Assembly: GCF_017726655.1 (NCBI RefSeq)
Contig: NZ_CP072309.1
Coordinates: forward strand, 310,001 to 374,000
Source of the DNA: Agrobacterium tumefaciens
Lineage (GTDB): Bacteria; Pseudomonadota; Alphaproteobacteria; Rhizobiales; Rhizobiaceae
Reading direction: 5' to 3'
Length of the DNA stretch: 64,000 bases
The position numbers and the translations under genes are program-made. This document shows, one piece after another, positions 7,057 through 14,850 of the stretch. Below the pieces are notes generated by a model. It searched no databases, was not told the DNA's origin, and saw nothing but the letters and a program-made list of their open reading frames with translations. Each line of letters opens with the position of its first letter. Position 1 is the first letter of the stretch.

Positions 7057-8871
7057 ATGGCTTCGATTCAAAGCAAAATCATATTGGCGAGCATTGCAAT
7101 ATTCTCCATCACCGGCAGCGCCGCCGGTATCGGCATATGGTCAGCGGCTAAGCTGAACAGTAACAGCGAATATGTCGCCCTTTCCGCCGATGTCCTGCGC
7201 AACCACATGCAGGCAGACATGATGCATGACGCGCTGCGCTCTGATGTACTTGCCGCCATCCTTTCCTCCGATGCCCGGATGAATCTCGACCTCAAGGACG
7301 TCAAGGCCGATCTTGACGAGCATGAAGCCAGCTTCCGCGAGGCGATCGAAGCCAATAAGTCGTTATCATCAGGCACCGATGTCAAAGCCGTTATCGACAG
7401 CGTCGAAAAACCGCTTCTCGCTTATATGGATGCAGCCGATGCAGTCGTGGCGCTCGCGGGTACCGATCAGGAAGGGGCCATCAAACTGGTGCCCGAATTC
7501 ATGCGGCAATTCTCCGCGCTGGAAAAAGCGATGGAAACCGCAGGCGACCAGATTCAGGCTCTTTCCGACGCCGCCTCGGCCAAAAGCGAAAAGACAAAGG
7601 CGACGATCGATCTCGTCCTGAAAGGGCTTTTGGTCGCTGCAGCCATGTTCTGTGGCGCGCTTTTCCTTCTCACCCGCAAATCGGTTATCCGTCCGATCCT
7701 GCAATTGGCGAAGAACATGGAGCGCCTGGCGGGCGGCGATACGTCACAGCCGCCGTCCGGCATTGATCGCAAGGATGAGATTGGCTCAATGTCCGGTGCG
7801 GTCGAAATCTTCCGGCAGTCGGCGATCACAAATCGCGCCCTCGAGGAACAGGCTGCAGCAGCGCGTCTACAGGCGGAAGCTGATCAGGAAGCCGCCCGCC
7901 GGCAGGCTGAAGAAGACGCCTCGGAAAGACTGCGTATCGCTACGTCCGGTCTTGCGGCTGGCTTGAAACGGCTGGCTTCGGGAGATCTGGCGTTTCAGCT
8001 CGATGACGCCTTCGCGCCGCAGTTCGAGGCGCTGCGCCATGATTTCAACAGCTCTGTCAGGCAACTGGCGGAAACACTTACCGCCATATCGAATGGCGTC
8101 GGCACGATAGACGGTAGCAGCCGCGAAATTGCAGCCGGCGCCGGCGATCTTTCGCGCCGCACGGAAAGTCAGGCGGCTTCCCTCGAGCAGACTGCGGCTG
8201 CGTTGGATGAGATCACCGTCAACGTCTCGAACGCAAACAAACGCGCCATCGAGGCGCGCCTGGCTGCAACCGACGCCAATGAGAGCGCGCTGAAATCGGT
8301 CGAAGTGGTAAGCCATGCCGAAGAAGCAATGCGACGCATCGAAGCCTCGTCTCAGCAGATAACCGGCATCATTTCCGTTGTCGATGAAATCGCTTTCCAG
8401 ACCAATCTACTGGCGTTGAACGCGGGGGTGGAAGCCGCCCGCGCTGGCGAGAGCGGCAAGGGTTTTGCGGTCGTCGCGCAAGAAGTGCGCGATCTCGCGC
8501 AGCGGTCGGCAAAGGCTGCAAACGAAATCCGTGACCATATCCGCCAGTCCTCGGCCGAGGTTGAAAACGGCGTGGAGCTCGTTCTCAATACCGGCACCGC
8601 CCTGAAGGATATCGGTGAGCGCATCGCGGGCATTGACCGCCACATGAACGCCATCGCTACATCGGCCAGCGAGCAAACGACCGGTCTTGCGGAAATCAAC
8701 GCGGCGGTGAATTCGATGGACCACGCGACGCAGCAGAATGCGGCTATGGTCGAACAGTCCACGGCTGCTTCAGCGACGCTCGCGGCTGAAACGGCGAAGC
8801 TGCGCTCCCTGGTCTCTCGCTTCCGTCTGGAAATGGAAAAGGACAATACCCGTGCCCGCCGGGTCGCTTAA
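7057..8871 (+). CDS. Methyl-accepting chemotaxis protein
   Basis: A 604-residue membrane chemoreceptor. A first transmembrane segment lies at about residues 7-28. A periplasmic helical sensor domain (about 30-187) and a second transmembrane segment (about 188-208, VLKGLLVAAAMFCGALFLL) follow. A HAMP domain comes next (SVIRPILQLAKNMERLAGGD, to about 265), then a second HAMP-like stretch (about 300-345) and a cytoplasmic signalling domain. The hairpin tip EIAFQTNLLALNAGVEAARAG (about 443-463) is the standard MCP signature that contacts CheA/CheW. I see no C-terminal CheR-binding pentapeptide. The ligand is unknown. The gene is monocistronic, flanked by terminators on both sides. Confidence 0.93.
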   Translation: MASIQSKIILASIAIFSITGSAAGIGIWSAAKLNSNSEYVALSADVLRNHMQADMMHDALRSDVLAAILSSDARMNLDLKDVKADLDEHEASFREAIEANKSLSSGTDVKAVIDSVEKPLLAYMDAADAVVALAGTDQEGAIKLVPEFMRQFSALEKAMETAGDQIQALSDAASAKSEKTKATIDLVLKGLLVAAAMFCGALFLLTRKSVIRPILQLAKNMERLAGGDTSQPPSGIDRKDEIGSMSGAVEIFRQSAITNRALEEQAAAARLQAEADQEAARRQAEEDASERLRIATSGLAAGLKRLASGDLAFQLDDAFAPQFEALRHDFNSSVRQLAETLTAISNGVGTIDGSSREIAAGAGDLSRRTESQAASLEQTAAALDEITVNVSNANKRAIEARLAATDANESALKSVEVVSHAEEAMRRIEASSQQITGIISVVDEIAFQTNLLALNAGVEAARAGESGKGFAVVAQEVRDLAQRSAKAANEIRDHIRQSSAEVENGVELVLNTGTALKDIGERIAGIDRHMNAIATSASEQTTGLAEINAAVNSMDHATQQNAAMVEQSTAASATLAAETAKLRSLVSRFRLEMEKDNTRARRVA

Positions 8872-8916
8872 TGGCGAAAGTGGCGCGGCAGACTTTTCGA
8901 TATCCGATACCGGGCG

Positions 8917-8946
8917 CAACTCACGGCGTATCCGCGCCGTGAGTTG
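8917..8946. terminator. Hairpin between convergent mcp and L,D-transpeptidase genes
   Basis: A perfect 12-bp stem, CAACTCACGGCG (8917-8928) with CGCCGTGAGTTG (8935-8946), has a 6-nt loop. It lies between two converging genes and could stop transcription from both, although no clear T-run follows on either side. Confidence 0.55.
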
Positions 8947-8958
8947 ACGTTCTGAAGA

Positions 8959-9744
8959 TCAATAAGCCTGTACCGGCTGCGACAACCCGTCGCCGATGAC
9001 GCCGTTACCGTACTGCGCCACGGGTACGCCTTCCTGGCCGATTGGAACGCCCTGCTGGGCCGGGCCGAGAGATGTCACGACAATCGGCGTGCCGGCGGGA
9101 ACGCGGTTGTAGAGATCGACGATATCCTGGTTCAGCAGGCGGACGCAGCCCGATGACACCGACTTGCCGATGGTCCACCATTCGGGCGAGCCGTGCAGGC
9201 GGTAGATCGTATCCTTGCCATCCTTGAAAATATAAAGCGCACGCGCGCCGAGCGGGTTCTTCAGCCCCGGCTCCATACCGCCGTTGCGGCTGCTATAGGG
9301 TTCGAGCTCCGGCTGGCGTGCAACCATCTCATCCGGCGGGGTCCAGCGGGGCCATTCGCGCTTGTACTGGATCACGCCGCGGCCAGACCATTCAAAGCCG
9401 GCACGACCAAGACCAACGCCGTATCGCATCGCCTGTCCGTTTTCATAGGTCAGGTAAAGGAAGTGGTTGGCGGTATCGACAACGATCACGCCGGGACGCT
9501 CGCCTGTCGGGTTTGCAACCATCTGGCGCAGAAACTGTCGTGGAATGCGCTTGTAGGGGATTTCCGGAAGAGGAAACTGCTCATCCGGCTTCGGACCATA
9601 CATCAGCGCATACATGGGATCATCGGCGGGAGCGGCAGGCTTTGCTACTTCGCGCGCCGTGGTGTTGCAACCGGCAAGGCCGGCAAGGGCCAATCCACCG
9701 GCTCCAAGCAGGAAGCCCCGCCGGGTCGTCGTCGTCTCGTTCAA
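8959..9744 (-). CDS. L,D-transpeptidase (YkuD) lipoprotein with twin-arginine signal
   Basis: A 261-residue cell-wall enzyme. The N terminus has a twin-arginine motif (TRRGFLLGAGG) followed by a lipobox, LAGC, with the cysteine near residue 26, so it is probably a Tat-exported lipoprotein. The YkuD domain (about 80-235) has GVIVVDTANHFLYLTYENG at its start and the catalytic block HGSPEWWTIGKSVSSGCVRLLN with the nucleophilic cysteine near residue 200. YkuD enzymes make 3-3 peptidoglycan cross-links or attach proteins to peptidoglycan through a thioester intermediate. A second, unrelated L,D-transpeptidase-type lipoprotein gene lies 19 nt upstream on the same strand. Confidence 0.9.
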   Translation of the reverse strand: MNETTTTRRGFLLGAGGLALAGLAGCNTTAREVAKPAAPADDPMYALMYGPKPDEQFPLPEIPYKRIPRQFLRQMVANPTGERPGVIVVDTANHFLYLTYENGQAMRYGVGLGRAGFEWSGRGVIQYKREWPRWTPPDEMVARQPELEPYSSRNGGMEPGLKNPLGARALYIFKDGKDTIYRLHGSPEWWTIGKSVSSGCVRLLNQDIVDLYNRVPAGTPIVVTSLGPAQQGVPIGQEGVPVAQYGNGVIGDGLSQPVQAY

Positions 9745-9763
9745 TTGAAAAACCTCATTAACG

Positions 9764-10819
9764 TCATCTCACGCTGGCAAAGGGGTCTGCCAGCGCCGCC
9801 TCTGGGCGGCTGATTGGGTACTTCGTGCCGGAAACCTGAGACGCCATGGCTTTGGCGCCATTGGATTTCAAGATTGCCCGGAAGCTTGGATGCATGCCGC
9901 CGTCTACATACGCGCTGAGGGGGGCGGAAGTTCCCTCGCTCATCGCCGCGGCAAGTTTTTGTTGCTCCTGCGCCAGTTTCGAGGCCACTTCCGGCTCCGG
10001 CTGATTGACGACAGGTGGGCAGGCAGCGAGCGGATCGGCAGGCTCACCTCCCGCAAATTCGCTGTTATAGACATAACGGCGTGCGCACACGGACACCTTA
10101 GGCTGGCGGCGCGTGACCTCGAAATAGTCGTAGCCCTCTTTGAGCGTCTTCCAGAAAGACATATTTGGGTCGTCCCGATGCGCCACCATGTTCCGTGCTG
10201 TCATCCGGAAGGGATAGGCCTGAACCTGGAAGCGATCCTGTCCGCCCTGAAGCGCCCGCGCCACGATGGCGTAAATCTCGCCTACTTGGCTGTCCGTCAT
10301 GGCGTAGCAGCCGGAAGATGAGCAGGCGCCGTGGACCATCAAAGCCTCGCCCGTGTAGCCGAGGGCCGATTCCAGCCGGTTCGGGTAACCCAGGTTAAAC
10401 GAGACGTAGTATTGGGAGTTCGGATTGAGCATGCCCGCGGAAACGTGATAGAAACCTTCAGGTGCCTGCCGGTCGCCAGTTTTCGTTTTGGGGCCAAGTT
10501 TGCCGGACCAGCGGCACATGGGGTAGGTCTTCAGCAGCGCATAGTTGCCCGTCTTGTCCACCTTCCAGACTTCGAGTTCGCTTTCCTGCTTGAAAATGCG
10601 AACGAGGACAGGGCTTTCCGGGCGCATGCTCTTGGCAGACATCTGCGCCATCATTTTTGAAGACAGCTTAGGCGGATCTTTTTTGACGCTGTCGAGTCCC
10701 ATCGAGGTGCATGCGGCAAGGCTGCCCCCGATCGCAACGACCGCAGCCATTCGTGCTCCCGCCCTCACCTTTTGCCGTAACCCCGCAGCTGCGAAATTCA
10801 GCAACGTCTGGATGCTCAT
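9764..10819 (-). CDS. YafK-type L,D-transpeptidase family lipoprotein (copy 1)
   Basis: A 351-residue envelope protein. A hydrophobic signal ends in a lipobox LAAC (Cys about 37). The catalytic domain (about 70-245) contains LVRIFKQESELEVWKV, a CRWSGKLGPKTKTGDRQAPEG block and HGACSSSGCYAMTD, in which H and C are the expected catalytic pair of the YafK branch of L,D-transpeptidase-fold enzymes. The C-terminal 100 residues (from VCARRYVYN) are outside the catalytic fold and poorly conserved. A clear paralogue with the same blocks sits at 62509-63807. The substrate is unknown: YafK-type enzymes include peptidoglycan amidohydrolases as well as cross-linkers. Confidence 0.85.
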   Translation of the reverse strand: MSIQTLLNFAAAGLRQKVRAGARMAAVVAIGGSLAACTSMGLDSVKKDPPKLSSKMMAQMSAKSMRPESPVLVRIFKQESELEVWKVDKTGNYALLKTYPMCRWSGKLGPKTKTGDRQAPEGFYHVSAGMLNPNSQYYVSFNLGYPNRLESALGYTGEALMVHGACSSSGCYAMTDSQVGEIYAIVARALQGGQDRFQVQAYPFRMTARNMVAHRDDPNMSFWKTLKEGYDYFEVTRRQPKVSVCARRYVYNSEFAGGEPADPLAACPPVVNQPEPEVASKLAQEQQKLAAAMSEGTSAPLSAYVDGGMHPSFRAILKSNGAKAMASQVSGTKYPISRPEAALADPFASVR

Positions 10820-10997
10820 GGATCTCTCTACCCGCCTGATTTGCCCGCCTTTGCGGCAGAAGCTTAACTACCGAAGGTGGCCACAACACGGCAACCTCGC
10901 AATGGACAAAGTCTCGTGAAGAGACGTTACCCATTCGTTAATCATGGGCACACAAGGCCGTGAGGGTAGGTTCCAAGGGCGCAAGCAGCAGTCGGGA

Positions 10998-11771
10998 TCA
11001 CCTCAGGAGACCCTGCCCGCCATCGATCCAGACCGGCGTGCCGGTAATATGGCACGATGCATCGGACGCCAGAAATTCGATCAGGTCGGCAACATTCTCG
11101 CTCGTCCCCGCGACACCACCCGTCACCGGAATGTCCCCTTCCGGGAAGCGGACCGGCACCTCGGTCTTTTCGCGCGCGCGGATATCGGTATTTTCGTCGA
11201 TCGAGGTCTTGATAGCGCCCGGACATACGGCATTGACGCGTATCCGGTGTCGCCCAAGCTCCAGCGCCAGTTGCTGCGTCATGGCCACCTGCCCGGCCTT
11301 GGTGACGGAATATGCGGTTGCCCCCGGCGAGGTGAAGGTGCGCGTACCATTGATGGATGAAACGATGATGATCGAGCCTCCACCTGCGGCCTTCAGATGC
11401 GGCACGCTGGCATGGATCGTCAGGTAAGTGCCGCGCAGATTGATGCGGATCGTATCGTCCCATTCGGAAGGCTTCAATTCATCGATCGGCGCCCAGACAC
11501 CGTTCACACCCGCGTTGGCGACGACGACGTCTATTCGGCCGAACTCTCCGACCAGCGATTCGATAGCAACCCGCATCGCCTCCTCATCGGACACATCAGC
11601 GACGAGTATTTTGGCCGGCGCGTCCCCCATCTCCGTCGCGACATCCTGCAGCTCACTTTCGGTGCGCCCGAGAAGGCCGAGCGCAAACCCCGCGGCAGAT
11701 AGTTGAATGGCGGCGGCGCGCCCGATCCCGGAGCCGGCACCTGTGACGAGAGCAACTTTGCGGTCAGCCAC
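10998..11771 (-). CDS. SDR-family NAD(P)-dependent oxidoreductase
   Basis: A 257-residue classical short-chain dehydrogenase. I chose GTG 11771, which gives VADRKVALVTGAGSGIGRA and follows GGGAGG by 9 nt; the frame runs on upstream to 11882 but without family similarity. Cofactor-binding TGAGSGIG (about 10-17), NAGVN (about 90), the catalytic serine in SSINGT (about 145) and the catalytic YSVTK pair (about 160-164) are all present, followed by NAVCPGAIKT. The substrate is not predictable; sugar or polyol dehydrogenases are common in this subgroup. The start lies 2 nt after the stop of the small upstream gene, so the two are probably cotranscribed. Confidence 0.88.
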   Translation of the reverse strand: MADRKVALVTGAGSGIGRAAAIQLSAAGFALGLLGRTESELQDVATEMGDAPAKILVADVSDEEAMRVAIESLVGEFGRIDVVVANAGVNGVWAPIDELKPSEWDDTIRINLRGTYLTIHASVPHLKAAGGGSIIIVSSINGTRTFTSPGATAYSVTKAGQVAMTQQLALELGRHRIRVNAVCPGAIKTSIDENTDIRAREKTEVPVRFPEGDIPVTGGVAGTSENVADLIEFLASDASCHITGTPVWIDGGQGLLR

Positions 11772-11773
11772 GA

Positions 11774-12139
11774 TCAATATCCTCCCTTTGCCGATGCGAT
11801 GGACGTGACGGTTGCCGAAGCTGGCTTGCCCACTGGGAGACTGGCTCCTTCCTCCACAATCCCGCGATCTTTCGGTTCGCACACGCTTTCCTGAGCTTCT
11901 GGGGCCTCGCCCTGTACAGCGCTCAACGCGGAGAACTGAGAGGGAGCGTCCGTTCCGTGACGCGTTCCGAAAGCCGTGAGCTGAACCAGCACTGCACTTG
12001 CGCGCCGCATCGCTTCCACGTCATCGATATCATGCAGACCATCGGCAAGACGCACGGACACATGATCGCCATCGCTACCGACGAACTCGACGGAGGTGGC
12101 ACCGTTATTGCGTTTTACATGGGTCGTGGATAGTTGCAT
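11774..12139 (-). CDS. Small hypothetical protein upstream of SDR gene
   Basis: A 121-residue protein of unknown function. ATG 12139 is preceded by GGAGGG at suitable spacing, which supports real translation. The N-terminal half (residues 1-60, with GATSVEFVGSDGDHVSVRLADG and a helical VEAMRRASAVLVQL) looks folded. The C-terminal half is rich in A, E, P and S and looks disordered. No signal peptide or membrane segment is seen. Its stop lies 2 nt before the SDR GTG, which suggests translational coupling. I recognise no family. Confidence 0.65.
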   Translation of the reverse strand: MQLSTTHVKRNNGATSVEFVGSDGDHVSVRLADGLHDIDDVEAMRRASAVLVQLTAFGTRHGTDAPSQFSALSAVQGEAPEAQESVCEPKDRGIVEEGASLPVGKPASATVTSIASAKGGY

Positions 12140-12233
12140 GAAGTGCCCTCCGGTTGGCGATCAGCAACGAAAGTCGATGCTGGAAACGATAAATATATGA
12201 TTTCAGAACAATTCAGGGCGGCAGGGGTTCCCG

Positions 12234-12815
12234 ATGAATGATGCCTTCGGTGCGGAATTGCAGGAGCGTTTTTTTGAGCGCGATGCCGTAGAAGTGGCGC
12301 GCGACCTCGTCGGCGCAGAGTTTCGCGTCGGCAATGTCGGCGGCCTGATCGTTGAAACGGAAGCCTATCACCCGGATGACCCGGCCTCGCACAGCTTTAA
12401 CGGTCAAACACCGCGAAACAAGGCAATGTTCGGCCCGGCTGGGCATCTCTATGTGTATCGCTCCTACGGCATCCATTGGTGCGCCAACTTCGTATGCGCC
12501 CCCGGATCTGCGGTGCTTCTGCGTGCCATCGAGCCAACAGCGGGTATGGAAATGATGAAAGTCAGGCGCGGAACAGACAAGCTCAAGCTCCTCTGTTCGG
12601 GCCCCGGCAGACTTTGCCAGGCATTGGCGATTACGGGGGATATGGACGGGATGCCACTTCAAGCGCCACCGTTTTCGCTGCGCCTCGCGAAGGAAGCCGC
12701 CGCGGTCTCAAGTGGCAGACGCATCGGCATCAGCCGCGCAGTCGACTATCCTTGGCGCTTCGGCCTTAGGGGTTCTGCCTTCGTCAGCAAGAAATTTGAC
12801 GATGTCACCGGGTGA
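12234..12815 (+). CDS. DNA-3-methyladenine glycosylase (Mpg/AAG family)
   Basis: A 193-residue base-excision repair enzyme of the AAG/Mpg fold that removes 3-methyladenine and other alkylated purines. Family signatures are [21 protein letters not shown] (the glutamate in ETEAY is catalytic), [34 protein letters not shown] and [19 protein letters not shown] 6 nt before ATG 12234 supports the start. The last codons overlap a tiny convergent gene by 11 nt. A second, unrelated alkylation-repair glycosylase gene (alkC) lies 8.3 kb downstream. Confidence 0.92.
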   Translation: MNDAFGAELQERFFERDAVEVARDLVGAEFRVGNVGGLIVETEAYHPDDPASHSFNGQTPRNKAMFGPAGHLYVYRSYGIHWCANFVCAPGSAVLLRAIEPTAGMEMMKVRRGTDKLKLLCSGPGRLCQALAITGDMDGMPLQAPPFSLRLAKEAAAVSSGRRIGISRAVDYPWRFGLRGSAFVSKKFDDVTG

Positions 12816-12978
12816 CAGACGAAAAGACTTTCGGCGGCTCGTCATTTTCGTCAGGATTTGGATTGGGCAGTTCATCCGGCAGCCTGTCCGGCTCGGGCTC
12901 CTTGACCGGAGGAATGTCCGGCTGCGGCGGTACCGGCACTGGCTGATCCGGATAGGGCTCAACGGGAATGGTGATCAT
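12805..12978 (-). CDS. Proline-rich 57-residue protein
   Basis: A very short open frame on the minus strand. Translation gives [20 protein letters not shown] followed by more P, D, E and N, ending in VFSSVTR. About one third of residues are proline, so it is probably extended and unstructured. ATG 12978 follows TAGGAGA by about 7 nt. Its 3' end overlaps the 3' end of the mpg gene by 11 nt. Function is unknown. The ribosome site and strongly biased composition argue that it is translated, but such a short frame could be chance. Confidence 0.5.
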   Translation of the reverse strand: MITIPVEPYPDQPVPVPPQPDIPPVKEPEPDRLPDELPNPNPDENDEPPKVFSSVTR

Positions 12979-13196
12979 CGCGGTCTCCTAACAAACGCAA
13001 TGCCCCTTGAAGCGAATTGCGGTTTGGTTTTCGGGAGGCGGCAGTTGCCATCTCCAATCGGGCGGCACAACCTCCAATTTGCCCACCGGTCACAGCCGGT
13101 AAGGTCCCTTGGGTTCTGTTGCGCCGCCCAGGGGTCTAACAGGAAACGTCGGAACGACAGCTCCGTTCCGTGTGATAGGGAAGTTTCTGACTTTGC

Positions 13197-13394
13197 TCAG
13201 GCGAAGCCAAGCGCGCTGCGGGAGACATTGCGATCATCGCAATAATCTCTGGAATGGGCTTCGTGCCCATGTTCCCGCGCTGTAGAAACTGTCAGTTCCG
13301 GGCTCGAAACGTTGAGAAATGCGTCCGCATAAGTCCCGGTTGCTTCAACGTCATCGATGACGGGCTGCTGTTGCGGTTTTAGAAATTCAAACAT
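13197..13394 (-). CDS. Small hypothetical protein (65 aa)
   Basis: A 65-residue protein starting MFEFLKPQQQPVIDDVEATG. GGGAGG precedes ATG 13394 with suitable spacing, the main evidence that it is real. It has no membrane segment and no recognisable domain. It sits alone between the proline-rich small gene and the thu regulator. The 218 nt between 12979 and 13196 hold nothing I can identify. Confidence 0.5.
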   Translation of the reverse strand: MFEFLKPQQQPVIDDVEATGTYADAFLNVSSPELTVSTAREHGHEAHSRDYCDDRNVSRSALGFA

Positions 13395-13569
13395 CTATCA
13401 TCCTCCCTCAACACGTCCCCTCAACGCGCCGGCACGGGTCCTGTTCCATCAAGCCCGCTGCATTTCCGATTATACAGAAGATGAGGCAGCCGTGTAGACG
13501 GCCAAAGACGAACAGCCATCACACGCTGTTCACAAAATGGAATGGAATCAGCATTCTATGCTGACAAGC

Positions 13570-14583
13570 TCAGACCGCGCCGACCGATTCCCGCAGGATC
13601 AACTCGACCGGCCAGAGTTCCTGGACCTCCTGCACCGGACGACCGCCGATAATCTGCAAAAGCAGGTCCGTTACCCGCATCCCCGCCATGCGCATCGGCG
13701 AGCGCGTGGTGGAAAGGGGCGGCATCATGCTCTCCGGCGTCAGGTACGGAAACACGTCGTCGTGAGCGATGACGGAGACGTCCTTGCCGATGGTGAGCCC
13801 CATCTGCGTTGCGGCGCGGTAGACGCCCTGAGCCGTCATCATTGCACCGGCAACGAAGGCCGTGGGGCGCGGTGTCTGCTCGAGAAGCGAGCGGGCGAAA
13901 CGAAACGCCGTTTCCTCGCTGAAATGCTCATTCATCATGAAACGCGGCTCCGGCGTGATCCCGTGGGTCGCCAGTGCTTCGCGAAAGCCCCGTTCGCGGT
14001 CCTGCACGAATGTGCGGCCAACGGGACCGTTGATCAGGGCGATGCTTCGATGTCCACGTTCCAGAAAATGGATCGTCGGGCGGTAGGTGACATCTTGGTT
14101 GTCGATATCGAGCCAGGCATGTTCGAACGCTGTCCTCGAGCGTCCGTGAACGATGAAGGGAATACCCAAGCGGTTCAGCAGTGCAATACGTTCATCGTCA
14201 GGCCGCGGTGAATGCACGATGATGCCGTCCACGCGGCCGCTCGCGGCAAGCCGGCTGAAGATCGCCAGCTCCTCATCAAGATTATTGTCTACGGTGACGC
14301 TGACAAGAATATCAGTCTCTTCCCGTTCGAGCCGCGTCGCCATGCCGCCCATGAATTCGGAAAAGAAATGCCCGCCACCCGACCGGCCCATCACGACCCC
14401 AATCGCGCCTGCCCTGCCCGTCGCCAGCCTGACGGCGTTGGCATTTGGCCGATAGCCGTATTTCAAGGCAGCATCCATCACCCGCTGCCGCGTCTCCTCG
14501 CGCACCTCGGGGTAACCGCCAAGCGCGCGGCTGACTGTGGTCGGAGAGAGCCCGACCTTTTCTGCAAATTCCTTGAGCTTCAT
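13570..14583 (-). CDS. thuR: LacI-family transcriptional repressor of the thu operon, ThuR
   Basis: A 337-residue LacI/GalR regulator. The N-terminal helix-turn-helix and hinge (MKLKEFAEKVGLSPTTVSRA, about 1-60) are followed by a periplasmic-binding-protein-like sensor (AIGVVMGRSGGGHFFSEF through LPLSTTRSPM-type dimer residues). ATG 14583 is preferred because homology starts there; an in-frame TTG at 14595 is possible. It is divergent from the thuEFGKAB genes, as known in Sinorhizobium, and two LacI-type operators lie in the shared 267-nt region. Probable role: repression of disaccharide uptake and catabolism until trehalose or a related sugar is present. Confidence 0.85.
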   Translation of the reverse strand: MKLKEFAEKVGLSPTTVSRALGGYPEVREETRQRVMDAALKYGYRPNANAVRLATGRAGAIGVVMGRSGGGHFFSEFMGGMATRLEREETDILVSVTVDNNLDEELAIFSRLAASGRVDGIIVHSPRPDDERIALLNRLGIPFIVHGRSRTAFEHAWLDIDNQDVTYRPTIHFLERGHRSIALINGPVGRTFVQDRERGFREALATHGITPEPRFMMNEHFSEETAFRFARSLLEQTPRPTAFVAGAMMTAQGVYRAATQMGLTIGKDVSVIAHDDVFPYLTPESMMPPLSTTRSPMRMAGMRVTDLLLQIIGGRPVQEVQELWPVELILRESVGAV

Positions 14584-14640
14584 ATTTTTTGCCAATTTGC
14601 CCCTGCATGCGTCGCCGCCGCGGATTTTTCAAGCCGACAA

Positions 14641-14662
14641 AAATTGAAAACGATTTCAATTT
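14641..14662. promoter_or_regulatory. LacI-type operator 1 upstream of thuE/thuR
   Basis: A perfect 9-bp-arm palindrome, AAATTGAAA (14641-14649) and TTTCAATTT (14654-14662), around ACGA. Its core fits the LacI/GalR consensus TGAAANCGNTTTCA exactly. It lies about 58 nt upstream of the regulator start, so it could serve autoregulation. Confidence 0.75.
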
Positions 14663-14757
14663 TCCTCCACCTGAAACCTTACAGTTGATCTCCCTGAAAG
14701 GCAAACCTCGAAAATCGCGAACGAAATCGCCCGATTTCCAGTGCGCTAGAAAGAGTA

Positions 14758-14810
14758 TTGACAGATTGCTTGGCTTTTGAGAGCCTCGCGCCAGTCAAAA
14801 GCGCTTTCAA
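14758..14810 (+). promoter_or_regulatory. thuE promoter region with LacI-type operator 2
   Basis: A consensus -35 hexamer TTGACA occurs at 14758-14763; the matching -10 near 14781 is weak. Downstream, TCAAAAGCGCTTTCAA (14795-14810) has the perfect core AAAGCGCTTT and matches the LacI consensus except at the left end. A repressor bound here would sit near the start of transcription, 40 nt before the thuE start codon. Confidence 0.6.
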
Positions 14811-14850
14811 TTTTGAGGACAATCGGGAGCGTCAACGGAGGAGTTTGACA

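Noticed and set aside
12708..12962. Alternative 84-codon frame at the end of mpg
   Set aside because: It is very rich in Arg and Ser, typical of a shadow; the 57-residue proline-rich frame has a ribosome site and a more plausible composition.
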